From an uncultured Pelagibacteraceae bacterium (GTDB lineage: Bacteria; Pseudomonadota; Alphaproteobacteria; Pelagibacterales; Pelagibacteraceae), in assembly GCA_902582765.1 (NCBI GenBank), contig CACHTK010000002.1, positions 1 to 64,000 on the forward strand: a stretch of 64,000 nt of DNA, in the 5' to 3' direction. The first letter of the stretch is position 1; each line of letters begins with the position of its first letter. A program made the position numbers and the translations under genes. Below, piece by piece: positions 45,283 through 54,440 of this stretch. The notes beneath the pieces were generated by a model. That model made no database searches and was not told where the DNA came from. It saw nothing but the letters and a program-made list of their open reading frames with translations.

Positions 45283-46724
45283 GCTTTTAATACCTCTGGT
45301 AAATTAAATAGAATCATATGTTTTTCCTCATTAGTTTTAGCTCTTGCTACAATTTTTAAAATTTTATCAGGATTATCAAAGTTAGTACGAATTATTCTTT
45401 CATGGATAGTATTATCGATTTGATCACTTATTTTATACTGATGGAATGCTTTTTTAGCGTAAATTAATCTTCTAATAACTAACTCTGTTGATAGCCAGTC
45501 TTTTTCTAAGTCTGAATATCCATTTGGTTGTTTTTGCTTATAAGGATGACACCCAATATCTTCTAATAACCAACTTGGAAATCTCATTTCATGAGATGGT
45601 TTAAAACCGAATACAAATTGATTCATTTTATATTCACTAACAGGATATTTATAAATAGAACCTGACATATTAATTGTTGTTAACCACCAATTTTCTGGAT
45701 TTTGAAATTTTTTATATTTATCGTTGTATTCAAATGCAACTTTAATTGCAGCTTTGTGAACTTCTGGAAGGAGACCGTCTGATTTTTCCCAAGCTTTAAT
45801 AACTGGTGCAATCATTTCAGGTGTTGGATTGTCAGTAATTAAATATTTACATAGTTTTGTTGATATAAACTCTCTACAAGACGGGTGATTAACTAAATCT
45901 TTTATTGCAAGCTTAATACCTTTCTTTCCACTTTTGTAAACTTTTCCTAATACTTTTTTCTTACCTGGTTCATGTATTTCTCTGTCAAATGATACGTCAT
46001 GACCATGTTCTCTTCCCTTTGTCCATTTAGGTCTCCAACCAGTCATAATTTTTGCAAGTTCTATAACATCCTCTTGTGTGTATCCTCCATCTGGAGAAAT
46101 AGTATGCAGTTCCATTAACTCTCTAGCATGATTTTCATTTATAGTTGCTGGTTCTTTTTTTTGTCTTCTCCAATCTTCTTTTCCACTAATTGATTTTGGA
46201 CCAACATTATCTTTATTATCAAGATGCATTATCATTGGCCAAGCAAGAGTGGCTTCTTTTACCATGGTCTCAAATGTTTTATCCATATTGGATCTTAAAA
46301 ATTCTCTTTGATAAGCTCCAGTTGAAAAAGAAGACAAAGTTTGAGTATCACTTATTGTAAAATGATTTCCCCAAAAGTACCAAAGCTTTGCAAGAACTGG
46401 GTGGTCACTTCTTAAAGCCTCTGCGTGTCTTATACAAATTTCATTATTTGGCCAAAACTGTTTACCAACATCATTTTTTAATTGACGTTCTGCTCTTCTA
46501 AATCCTTCTGGGTCATTTTTATATTTTTTACTTAATGTTGTATTCTCTTCTACTCTAAACTTAATCCAATACTTTCTCATCTCTTTTTCGGATAAGATAT
46601 ATTTTCCTTTCCAATTGAATTCTGGAATGGTTTCAACTTGTTTTTGAGCCCAAACTAATGGATCAGATGGAGCTTTCTCATCAGGTTTTAAACCAAAAGC
46701 AACTTTTCTAAAAAAGTTTTTCAT
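45279..46724 (-). CDS. DUF1800 family protein
   Basis: A 481-residue member of DUF1800 (PF08811). The signature ENHARELMELHTI and GGYTQEDVIELAKIMTGW is present near residues 197-230, with HPSCREFISTKLCKYL and FPSWLLEDIGC later. The N-terminus has no clear export signal in the visible start, so it may be cytoplasmic or exported with a partner. Function of the family is unknown. It is translationally coupled to DUF1501. It lies directly after the GT2 gene on the same strand. Confidence 0.88.
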   Translation of the reverse strand: MKNFFRKVAFGLKPDEKAPSDPLVWAQKQVETIPEFNWKGKYILSEKEMRKYWIKFRVEENTTLSKKYKNDPEGFRRAERQLKNDVGKQFWPNNEICIRHAEALRSDHPVLAKLWYFWGNHFTISDTQTLSSFSTGAYQREFLRSNMDKTFETMVKEATLAWPMIMHLDNKDNVGPKSISGKEDWRRQKKEPATINENHARELMELHTISPDGGYTQEDVIELAKIMTGWRPKWTKGREHGHDVSFDREIHEPGKKKVLGKVYKSGKKGIKLAIKDLVNHPSCREFISTKLCKYLITDNPTPEMIAPVIKAWEKSDGLLPEVHKAAIKVAFEYNDKYKKFQNPENWWLTTINMSGSIYKYPVSEYKMNQFVFGFKPSHEMRFPSWLLEDIGCHPYKQKQPNGYSDLEKDWLSTELVIRRLIYAKKAFHQYKISDQIDNTIHERIIRTNFDNPDKILKIVARAKTNEEKHMILFNLPEVLKA

Positions 46725-46742
46725 ATAAAATATTATAAAAAA

Positions 46743-47615
46743 TTATTTTATTTTTTCAATATTATGTATATTTGTTAAAGAATTATTAAATTCAGTCATA
46801 TTTTCTCTTCCTGAGACTTTTAAAATAACCAGACCAAATATAATAATTAAAGCTAGAGGTATAGCTGTAATTATACTTATATATTCAGCAATTATTATTA
46901 AATATAATGCATAAAAAGCTATTGATCTAAAAATTACACCTGTTTTAAAAACAGCAATAATAGCTAAAGAATGCTTTATCAAATTTAAAAAACTCATCTT
47001 TGAGGGACCAAAGTATCTTAATCCTCTTATTGAAGGAGATTTAGTTAAGTTATTTTCTGTCTTGGACAGGGAACCAGAAAAACTACTCCAAGTTGCTTTC
47101 TCCTCGATTAATTTTTTAACAGATTGTTTTGTAAGACAACTGTAATTTCCAAATTTTATAAATTTTCCTGTAAAGGTAAAAGTAATAATTTTATGAAAAA
47201 AATAACAGATTTTAAAAATAATACTTTCTGATCTTTTCACTCTTTCTCCAACAATAGTATTATCAGGATTATCTTTAATCTTTTCCACAAAGTTTCTTAT
47301 TTCCACAGGTCTATCTTCTCCATCTCCATCCATAGGAATTACATAATCAAACTCCTCATTTTCTGAGATATATTTAAGTCCTGCAGCAATACATCTTGCA
47401 TGTCCTCTATTATTTCTCATATTTATTAATTTTAAAGATTTAATATTATTTATATTTTGAGTTTCTAATATTTTTTCCTCAGTTGAAGCATCATTCACTA
47501 CAACTACTGAAAATGAAGCGTTAAGGTCAGATATATTAATATTAATTTCTTCAATTAATTTTGATACAGATTTAAAATCATTATAGACTGGAATTAATAT
47601 TATAATATTCATCAA
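46743..47615 (-). CDS. GT2 glycosyltransferase with C-terminal membrane helices
   Basis: A 290-residue GT-A glycosyltransferase (PF00535). Seen: IPVYNDFKSVSKLIEEI at the start, SVVVVNDASTEE, INMRNNRGHARCIAAGLKYI and DYVIPMDGDGEDRP with the DxD-type metal site. Two hydrophobic helices at the C-terminus (IAFYALYLIIIAEYISI and IPLALIIIFGLVIL) resemble DPM1/GtrB-type transferases that load a sugar on undecaprenyl phosphate. It would hand a lipid-linked sugar to the GT39-like enzyme encoded two genes upstream. Starts with an ATGA overlap to the 41-residue gene. Confidence 0.85.
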   Translation of the reverse strand: MMNIIILIPVYNDFKSVSKLIEEININISDLNASFSVVVVNDASTEEKILETQNINNIKSLKLINMRNNRGHARCIAAGLKYISENEEFDYVIPMDGDGEDRPVEIRNFVEKIKDNPDNTIVGERVKRSESIIFKICYFFHKIITFTFTGKFIKFGNYSCLTKQSVKKLIEEKATWSSFSGSLSKTENNLTKSPSIRGLRYFGPSKMSFLNLIKHSLAIIAVFKTGVIFRSIAFYALYLIIIAEYISIITAIPLALIIIFGLVILKVSGRENMTEFNNSLTNIHNIEKIK

Positions 47616-47737
47616 CTTACTGAACCTATAAGCCTAAATAGAGAAGCAAAAAAACCATACCCTGAAAGTTCAATCAAAATAACAATTCCAATGATAAACA
47701 AAAGTTTTTTATTTTTTTGGTTTAATTGAAATTTCAT
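47612..47737 (-). CDS. 41-residue single-helix membrane microprotein
   Basis: Starts at ATG 47735-47737 and ends at TGA 47612-47614. The translation has a basic N-terminus (KFQLNQKNKK) and one hydrophobic helix (LLFIIGIVILIELSGYGFF), with a short tail. It overlaps both neighbours by an ATGA, the GT39-like stop upstream and the GT2 start downstream, which is strong evidence that it is translated. No family is recognised. A role as an accessory subunit linking the two transferases is plausible, similar in spirit to small helical partners of GtrB/ArnT-type systems. Confidence 0.75.
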   Translation of the reverse strand: MKFQLNQKNKKLLFIIGIVILIELSGYGFFASLFRLIGSVS

Positions 47738-49044
47738 TTATATGTTAAGCATTTCATATCTTTATTGCACAAGTAAACTTCACTTGAGTTATAAATCCAT
47801 TTTGGTCTTTCTGGAAGATGATAAGATATATTTCCAGCGATCCATTCATTACCCTTAATATATTCCATTTTTCCAAGGTCCTTACCCTCTGTTTCATAAA
47901 AAACTTTAGCCTGCTTAGCTAAATTTTTACCATTAAAATCAGTTCTTTTGTCAGTTTGTGAGATTGAAACATAAGAATACAAAATTGGGGATAATAAGAA
48001 TAATATCAAAAAGATTGAAGAAAACGCTCTAATTTTTTCCAAATTAATTTGAGATTTATAAACATAAACAAATAATAAACCAAAACTTATATAAAAAGGT
48101 GTCATCCACATAGTTCTTATTTTTACACCCATCGTAAATGATGTTAGAAAGATAAACAGAATAGGAATTAAATTAATTGATAGCAAAAACAGAAGCTTTT
48201 CGTCGTTTAAACTAATATTTATTTTAAATTTTTTAACTAAAACAAAAATCATTAGTAAAAACGGCAATAATATACCAATTTGCTTAATTAAAAAAATCAT
48301 AGGGTGTTTTATGTGGTTAAAAATACTTGCTTCTTCTGAACCAGTTCTAAGAAGTCCATAAGTAATTGTTATATAATTATTTTCAGTTAACCAAATAATG
48401 TGTGGTAATAAAATTATAATAAATGGGACGAAAGAAACTAGACACTTTAAATTTAGTCTTTTTGTATAAATCATGTAAATTAAAAGTACGTCTATTGCTA
48501 AACCTAAATAAATAAATAAATATTTAGATAGAAACCCAAATCCAGCAAATAGACCGAGTAGTAACCAATCTAACATTTTATTATTCTTAATACCTTTCCA
48601 TAAATAAAAAACAGAAAGAGACCAAAAGGGTATTAAGCAAACATTTACATTAAATTCAGGTGTTGTGAAGTTGTAGAAGTATATTCCTTCTAATAATAAA
48701 ACAGATAACAAACAATAAATTTTATTATCAAAAAAGTCTTCGGCTAACTTAAAAACTACAATGAATGAAACAACGATACAAATTTGACTTAAAAAATAAT
48801 AAGCCCAGTCTTTAGATCCAAAAATTTGGTAAAAAATTTCTGGCAGCAATGCGCTCATTGGGGGATGCTTATTAAATCCCCAGTCTAGATTACTTCCCCA
48901 TGCTAATGCCTCGATAGTATCAAGTGGTAAATTGTGATTTGTTAAACTTGGAACCAATGTCCAAATTAATAAATGAGATGTAACAAAAATATAAAATAAA
49001 CTATTAATATTTTTATAAATGGCCATTTTTATTAATTTATACAA
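47734..49044 (-). CDS. GT39-like membrane glycosyltransferase (ArnT/PMT family)
   Basis: A 436-residue polytopic protein with about ten or more membrane helices. The periplasmic motif LPLDTIEALAWGSNLDWGFNKHPPM near residues 40-60 carries the Asp-x-x-Glu catalytic pattern and the HPP turn of the PMT_2 (PF13231) / ArnT family, which move a sugar from a lipid carrier onto lipid A, proteins or other acceptors at the periplasmic face. The start may be the ATG at 49026, 18 bases in. It begins the ten-gene minus-strand cluster and diverges from dksA with 25 bases between first ATGs. Confidence 0.85.
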   Translation of the reverse strand: MYKLIKMAIYKNINSLFYIFVTSHLLIWTLVPSLTNHNLPLDTIEALAWGSNLDWGFNKHPPMSALLPEIFYQIFGSKDWAYYFLSQICIVVSFIVVFKLAEDFFDNKIYCLLSVLLLEGIYFYNFTTPEFNVNVCLIPFWSLSVFYLWKGIKNNKMLDWLLLGLFAGFGFLSKYLFIYLGLAIDVLLIYMIYTKRLNLKCLVSFVPFIIILLPHIIWLTENNYITITYGLLRTGSEEASIFNHIKHPMIFLIKQIGILLPFLLMIFVLVKKFKINISLNDEKLLFLLSINLIPILFIFLTSFTMGVKIRTMWMTPFYISFGLLFVYVYKSQINLEKIRAFSSIFLILFLLSPILYSYVSISQTDKRTDFNGKNLAKQAKVFYETEGKDLGKMEYIKGNEWIAGNISYHLPERPKWIYNSSEVYLCNKDMKCLTYK

Positions 49045-49105
49045 TTAATGCATTCTTGACACTGATTAAATGATGAATATATTCTCGAAATTCATAAAGT
49101 TGAGC

Positions 49106-49522
49106 ATGGTAAAAATCTCTAAAAAATACATCCCAAAAGAAACAGAAAAGTATATGTGCGCTAAACATCTTGCTTTTTTTAAACAAAAATTAACAGAGTG
49201 GAAAAAAGATCTCAAAAGAACAAATAATGAAGCAATATTTAATGCTTCAATGGATGATAATAGTGCATCTGCAGATATTGTTGATCAAGCAAGCTCTTAT
49301 ACAGAAAAAAATGTTGAGATGAGAGCAATTAATAGACAAATAAAACTAATTTCAAAAATTGATGGTGCCTTAAAAAAAATACAAGATGGAACTTATGGTT
49401 TTTGTGAAGAAACTGCGGAACCTATTGGTCTTAAAAGATTAATGGCAAGACCAGTTGCCACTTTATGTATAGCAGCACAAGAAAAGCACGAAAAAGAAGA
49501 AAAAGTTTACGCTGATATTTAA
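49106..49522 (+). CDS. dksA: RNA polymerase-binding transcription factor DksA
   Basis: With ppGpp, DksA binds the RNA polymerase secondary channel and adjusts ribosomal and amino-acid promoters in starvation. The protein has the coiled-coil with DDNSASADIVDQASSYTEKN near residues 58-80 (the two-Asp tip is DNSA-SAD in this family) and a C-terminal zinc-finger-type end, YGFCEETAEPIGLKRLMARPVATLCIAAQE. Several alternative starts are open; the frame opens at ATG 49070, but ATG 49106 (with VKISKKYIP as in related DksA) is the likely start. It diverges from the glycan cluster. Confidence 0.9.
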   Translation: MVKISKKYIPKETEKYMCAKHLAFFKQKLTEWKKDLKRTNNEAIFNASMDDNSASADIVDQASSYTEKNVEMRAINRQIKLISKIDGALKKIQDGTYGFCEETAEPIGLKRLMARPVATLCIAAQEKHEKEEKVYADI

Positions 49523-50145
49523 GGGTAATCTATCTCAGCGTCTTTATTTAATACTTTATATCCTTTAATTACGGCAGGACGTTTTGCAATATCCACATAC
49601 CACCTAGATAAACCTTTAAAATTTTCTAATCCAATATCATGTCTCTTATGTCTCGCAATCCAAGACCATGTTGCGATATCTGCAATTGAATACTCTTTAC
49701 CTGCTAAATAATCACTCGCAGAAAGTCTTGCTTCCAAATCCTCGTATAGTTTTCTTGTAATTTTAAAGTATCTTTCTTCTCCCCACTCGCTTTTACCTTG
49801 ATGATAATAATGAAACTGATGATGTTGTCCTATCATTGGACCAATCAAACCCATTTGAGCCATTAACCATTGATTTATTTCTAGTCTATTCTCTTCAGGA
49901 TAAAACATTTTACTTTTTGCACCTAGATACATCAGTATTGCTCCGGATTCGAAGATTGATTTATTATTTTCGTGATCGGTTATTACTGGAATTTTGTTAA
50001 ATGGACTAATTTTTTTGAATTCTGCTTTATGTTGTTCACCTTCGGACAAATTTACCTTTGTAACTTTATAATCAAGTTTTATTTCTTCAAGCATGATACT
50101 AATTTTCCAACCATTCGGAGTATCAGCAGTAAATAGCTCAATCAC
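49519..50145 (-). CDS. Glutathione S-transferase family protein
   Basis: A 208-residue GST of the Ure2p/YfcG-like group: ELFTADTPNGWKISIMLEEI with the glutathione-site region near the N-terminus (residues 1-25), SPFNKIPVI, FESGAILMYLG (Ser for the second glutathione site) and an all-helical C-terminal half with YSIADIATWSWI. It lies directly downstream of the ferredoxin reductase (shared base at 50145), completing the PR-Fd-FNR-GST run. Likely a glutathione-dependent disulfide or peroxide enzyme; exact substrate unknown. Confidence 0.87.
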   Translation of the reverse strand: MIELFTADTPNGWKISIMLEEIKLDYKVTKVNLSEGEQHKAEFKKISPFNKIPVITDHENNKSIFESGAILMYLGAKSKMFYPEENRLEINQWLMAQMGLIGPMIGQHHQFHYYHQGKSEWGEERYFKITRKLYEDLEARLSASDYLAGKEYSIADIATWSWIARHKRHDIGLENFKGLSRWYVDIAKRPAVIKGYKVLNKDAEIDYP

Positions 50146-51157
50146 TATTTTACACCCAATCTGTCTTTGATAGTATTAGATGCTGTTGTAAATTCAAATC
50201 TATATTTTTCGTTAGGTCTTGCATACTTGAAACAACCTCTAGCAGCTAGAGCACCTTCATGAAAACCTGATAAGATTAATTTAAGTTTTCCTGGGTAAGT
50301 ACATATATCACCAATAGCAAATATACCTTTCTTGTTAGTTTCAAAGTTTTCAGTATTAACTGGAATTACTTTTTTATCTAAGTTAAGGCCCCATTCTGCT
50401 ATTGGTCCAAGTTGCATAATCAAACCAAAAAATCCCAAAACATAATCTGCTTTTAATATTTTACTTTCCCCATCTTCACTTTTAATTTCAACTTCTTCTA
50501 AAGATCCATTTCCTTTGACATCTTTAATTGAGTACTTGGTAAATAATTTAATTATATTTTTTTCACTTAATTCTTTAATTTTTTTAACACTCGCAGGTAC
50601 GCCTCTAAACTCGTCTCTTCTATGGATAAGTGATACATTAGAAGTATTAGATAGTTCAATCGCCCAATCAAGAGCACTATCACCTCCACCAAATATTACA
50701 ACCGACTTATCTTTAAAAATTGTTTTGTCTTTTATTGAGTATAAAACTGAAGTGCCATCAAACTTTTCTGCACTTTTTGTTGTAAACTTTCTTGGTTCAA
50801 ATGACCCAACACCTCCAGCAATTACAACATTTGGCGTATGGAATTTTTTTCCACTGGTTGTTTTAACAATCCAGCTCTCATTCTCACTAGTAACTTCTTG
50901 AACTCTGTCATTTAAATGAAACTTAAAGTTAAATGGTTTAATTTGTTCTATTAAATTGTTTGTAAGTTCCTCTCCAGTACACTCTGGAACTGCAGGAATA
51001 TCATAAATTGGTTTATCTGGATAAAGTTCTATACATTGACCACCAATTTTATCCAGGTTATCAACTATTTCACATTTCAATCCAATAATTCCAAGTTGAT
51101 GTGCACAAAATAATCCAGTTGGACCTGCACCGATAATAACAACATCAGTTTTAATCA

Positions 51158-51158
<1 letters not shown>
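50145..51158 (-). CDS. Ferredoxin-NADP reductase, thioredoxin-reductase-like type
   Basis: A 337-residue flavoenzyme of the FNR group that resembles thioredoxin reductase but lacks its CxxC. Seen: FAD loop GAGPTGLFCAHQL (9-21), GGQCIELYPDKPIYDIPA (typical of this FNR type), NADP loop FGGGDSALDWAIEL and C-terminal FAIGDICTYPGKLKLILSGFHEGALAA. It moves electrons between NADPH and ferredoxin. Coupled to the ferredoxin (shares one base) and lying next to the rhodopsin. The electrons may serve lipid desaturation, P450-type reactions or Fe-S assembly; the sequence does not say which. Confidence 0.93.
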
Positions 51159-51534
<376 letters not shown>

Positions 51535-51555
51535 ATATTTCGTAACTAATTGTTA

Positions 51556-52320
51556 CTACGCTCTTCTTGTAGAGTTAGATACTGCACAAGACCAGATAAT
51601 TAAACCAAATGCGATTTTATTAACAAAGTCTGCTAAGTTATAGATAACGTTTAACGCGTTACCATCTATTCCACCTGTTAGGTAACCAAAAATGTAACCT
51701 AATGGGTAAATAGCCCAACCTACAGTAACAATCATTCTTAAAGCTCCAAATGCAGTTACTAAAGATTTATTTCCAGATTTAGCAGCAACTTTTCCTGCTT
51801 CTCCTGAAAAGATTTCATAAAGAATGTAAATCCATCCAGCCATACCGATTATGAAACCTAGTGTAGCATTGATGAATCCAGCTTCTCCAAGATATCCACC
51901 TATTAACATAACTAGTGAACCGATTAAGATTCTCCAGAATATGTTTGTGTCAACTTTTCTTACTGCTGAAAGAATTAAGTAAAATTCTACTAGCTGTAGT
52001 GGTACAGTAATTAACCAGTCAATGTATCTGTAAACAGTTGGAGTATCACCTGTTTCTATCCAAACTGCTCTCATATACATATAGTGAATAAATGCTATAC
52101 CTGTTACTAATCCAGCTACGTTTACTGATTTTCTCCATTGCGAACTGACGTTAGCCTGTTCCATAAAGAAAAACGCTGTAGCTGCTAACATACCCATTGA
52201 TATTAACCAAAACGAAATACCTACGAAATCGTCTGTAGCTAAAAAGGCTGTTGCTGCGTTAGCTGCTGTAGTTGCTCCGAAAAGCACTGCCGCTAATGCT
52301 AACATTTTCATTGTCTTCAT
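51556..52320 (-). CDS. Proteorhodopsin (blue-type spectral residue)
   Basis: Light-driven outward proton pump. The seven-helix protein with a signal sequence (KTMKMLALAAVLFGATTAANA) carries the usual counterion and donor: Asp97 in RYIDWLITVP and Glu108 in QLVEFYLIL, His75 in AFIHYMYMRA, and the retinal Lys231 in DFVNKIAFGL (numbers by proteorhodopsin convention). Position 105 is Gln (TVPLQLVE), the blue-absorbing variant. The ATG at 52320, six bases after GAGGGAG, is the start; the ATG at 52335 falls on the ribosome-binding site. Confidence 0.97.
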   Translation of the reverse strand: MKTMKMLALAAVLFGATTAANAATAFLATDDFVGISFWLISMGMLAATAFFFMEQANVSSQWRKSVNVAGLVTGIAFIHYMYMRAVWIETGDTPTVYRYIDWLITVPLQLVEFYLILSAVRKVDTNIFWRILIGSLVMLIGGYLGEAGFINATLGFIIGMAGWIYILYEIFSGEAGKVAAKSGNKSLVTAFGALRMIVTVGWAIYPLGYIFGYLTGGIDGNALNVIYNLADFVNKIAFGLIIWSCAVSNSTRRA

Positions 52321-52326
52321 AAAAAA

Positions 52327-52333
52327 CTCCCTC
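52327..52333 (-). promoter_or_regulatory. Ribosome-binding site of proteorhodopsin
   Basis: GAGGGAG on the minus strand stands six bases before the ATG at 52320; it marks that start and overlaps the in-frame ATG at 52335. Confidence 0.7.
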
Positions 52334-52352
52334 ATAGTTAGTTTTTTTTTTT

Positions 52353-52389
52353 AGTTTAAATTTAAACTACAGACTAATCTAATGATTAG
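52353..52389. promoter_or_regulatory. Two inverted repeats in the proteorhodopsin upstream region
   Basis: AGTTTAAATTTAAACT (52353-52368) is a perfect 16-bp palindrome. CTAATC-TAAT-GATTAG (52374-52389) is a second one beside it. Both stand between the rhodopsin start and the divergent CoA synthetase start, in the only long AT-rich intergenic stretch of this region (about 200 bases). They could be operators or RNA hairpins in the 5' leader of the rhodopsin mRNA. The remaining bases of the gap hold no gene that I can support; a weak -35 TTGACC is at 52439-52444. Confidence 0.5.
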
Positions 52390-52535
52390 CCTAAAGTTAG
52401 GGTTAGATAGCAAAAAAAATTAGTTTATTGAAGAGTTTTTGACCTCTAAAAAGTATTGATTTTACTTACTTTGTGAAATTAAATACAACCTGTTACATAA
52501 AATCATTATAAAAGTGAGTCAAAAAACAAATCACT

Positions 52536-54434
52536 ATGACAAATAGTTTTAATAGAATTTATAACCAATCTATTCAAAATCCTGAGGAATTTTGGAAAAA
52601 TGTGTCTGAAGATATCTTTTGGTTTAAAAAACCTACAAAAATTTTGAATAAATCTAAACCTCCTTTTTATAAGTGGTTTGAAGATGGAGTAACAAACACA
52701 TGTTACAATGCAATTGATGTTCATGTTGATAATGGGAATGGTGATAAGACTGCTTTGATCTATGATAGTCCCATAACTAACAGCAAAGCAAAGTTTACAT
52801 ACAGTGAATTAAGAGAAAAAATCTCAAAGTTTGCTGGTGCACTAGGTAATCAAGGTATTAAAAAAGGTGATAGAGTTATTATTTACATGCCAATGATACC
52901 TGAGGCCGTTATAGCAATGCTGGCCTGTGGAAGAATTGGTGCAATACACTCAGTCGTATTTGGAGGATTTGCTTCAAATGAATTAGCAAGTAGAATTGAT
53001 GATAGTAACGCAAAAATTTTAATCACTGCCTCTTGTGGGTTTGAACCAGGAAGAACTGTTGAATATAGACCTTTAGTTGATGGAGCATTAAAACTTTCAA
53101 AACACAAAGTTGAAAAAGTAATTTTCTTTCAAAGGAAAGATCACGAGATAAAACTTAACTCTCCGCTTGAAATAAGCTGGGAAGAAGCGCTTTTAAATGC
53201 AAAAAATAAAGATTGTGTTGAGATTGGAGCAAATGATTTTGCTTACATTTTATATACATCTGGAACTACAGGAATACCAAAAGGTATAGTAAGAGACGTT
53301 GGAGGTCATATCGTTGCTCTAAAATGGACAATGAAAAATATTTATAATGTTGATGAAAATGATGTGTGGTGGTCAGCTAGTGATATTGGCTGGATAGTGG
53401 GACATTCATATATTGTTTATGCTCCATTATTTAAAGGTTGTACTACAGTTTTATTTGAGGGAAAACCTGTTGGGACTCCTGATGCGGGAGTATTTTGGAG
53501 AATAATTTCAGAGTATAAAATTAAATCTTTGTTTACAGCTCCAACAGCATTTAGAGCTATTAAAAAAGAGGACCCGGATGGAAAGTTTTTCTCAAAATAT
53601 GATTTGAGTTCTTTTGAATCTTTATTTCTAGCTGGAGAAAGAGCTGATCCTGACACAATAAAATGGGCTGAAAATCTTTTAAATGTTCCCGTCATAGATC
53701 ATTGGTGGCAAACCGAGACTAGTTGGGCAATAAGTTCAAATTGTACTGGAATAGAAATGCAAAAAACTAAGTATGGTTCAGCCTGTAAAGCAGTTCCAGG
53801 TTATGATGTAAAAATAATTAAACCAGATCATTCAATCGCAGAACCTAATGAGATGGGTGATATAGTTGTTAAATTACCTTTACCACCAGGTACTTTTCCT
53901 ACTCTTTGGAATGCAGACAAAAGATATGAAGAAAATTATATGACTAATTATAAAGGCTACTATCAAACTTATGATGCGGGACACATCGATGAAGATGGAT
54001 ACATTTGGATTATGTCGCGAACCGATGACATTATAAACGTTGCTGGTCATAGATTATCGACAGGTGCAATTGAAGAGGTATTATCTGAACATCAATCAGT
54101 TGCTGAGTGTGCTGTTCTTGGAATTGCAGATAAATTGAAAGGACAATTGCCTATTGGTTTAGTTGTTTTAAAATCTGGCGTTGAAAAAGACAATGAAACT
54201 ATTTCAAAGGAATGTATTAAAATGGTAAGAGATAAAATTGGACCTGTTGCTGCGTTCAAAGTTGTTATTGTTATTAAAAGATTACCTAAAACAAGATCAG
54301 GAAAAATATTGAGAGGAACTATTCGTAAAATTGCCGATAAGGAAGATTATAAAATGCCAGCAACAATTGATGATCCAGCAATTTTAGATGAGATTACTCA
54401 AAGTTTAATAGAAAATAAAGTTCTGATTAAATAA
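52536..54434 (+). CDS. prpE: Propionyl-CoA synthetase (PrpE-like)
   Basis: AMP-forming acyl-CoA synthetase of 632 residues. Seen: EFWKNVSEDIFWFK near the N-terminus, VVFGGFASNELASRIDD, the AMP loop YTSGTTGIPKGIVRD, DHWWQTETSW, YYQTYDAGHID and RTDDIINVAGHRLSTGAIEE, and the catalytic Lys in TRSGKILRGTIRKIAD. The N-terminal DNGNGDKTALIYDSPIT is PrpE-like instead of Acs-like. It activates propionate, or acetate and other short acids, for entry to central metabolism. It is divergent from proteorhodopsin across the 200-base gap. Confidence 0.9.
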   Translation: MTNSFNRIYNQSIQNPEEFWKNVSEDIFWFKKPTKILNKSKPPFYKWFEDGVTNTCYNAIDVHVDNGNGDKTALIYDSPITNSKAKFTYSELREKISKFAGALGNQGIKKGDRVIIYMPMIPEAVIAMLACGRIGAIHSVVFGGFASNELASRIDDSNAKILITASCGFEPGRTVEYRPLVDGALKLSKHKVEKVIFFQRKDHEIKLNSPLEISWEEALLNAKNKDCVEIGANDFAYILYTSGTTGIPKGIVRDVGGHIVALKWTMKNIYNVDENDVWWSASDIGWIVGHSYIVYAPLFKGCTTVLFEGKPVGTPDAGVFWRIISEYKIKSLFTAPTAFRAIKKEDPDGKFFSKYDLSSFESLFLAGERADPDTIKWAENLLNVPVIDHWWQTETSWAISSNCTGIEMQKTKYGSACKAVPGYDVKIIKPDHSIAEPNEMGDIVVKLPLPPGTFPTLWNADKRYEENYMTNYKGYYQTYDAGHIDEDGYIWIMSRTDDIINVAGHRLSTGAIEEVLSEHQSVAECAVLGIADKLKGQLPIGLVVLKSGVEKDNETISKECIKMVRDKIGPVAAFKVVIVIKRLPKTRSGKILRGTIRKIADKEDYKMPATIDDPAILDEITQSLIENKVLIK

Positions 54435-54440
54435 ATTAGA

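Noticed and set aside
44963-45307. 114-residue plus-strand open frame opposite DUF1501
   Set aside because: Antisense shadow over the conserved N-terminal half of the DUF1501 gene; no ribosome-binding site.
50515-50901. 128-residue plus-strand open frame opposite the ferredoxin reductase
   Set aside because: Antisense shadow of a clear flavoprotein gene.
51556-52320. Green-absorbing proteorhodopsin
   Set aside because: The tuning residue at position 105 is Gln, not Leu or Met.
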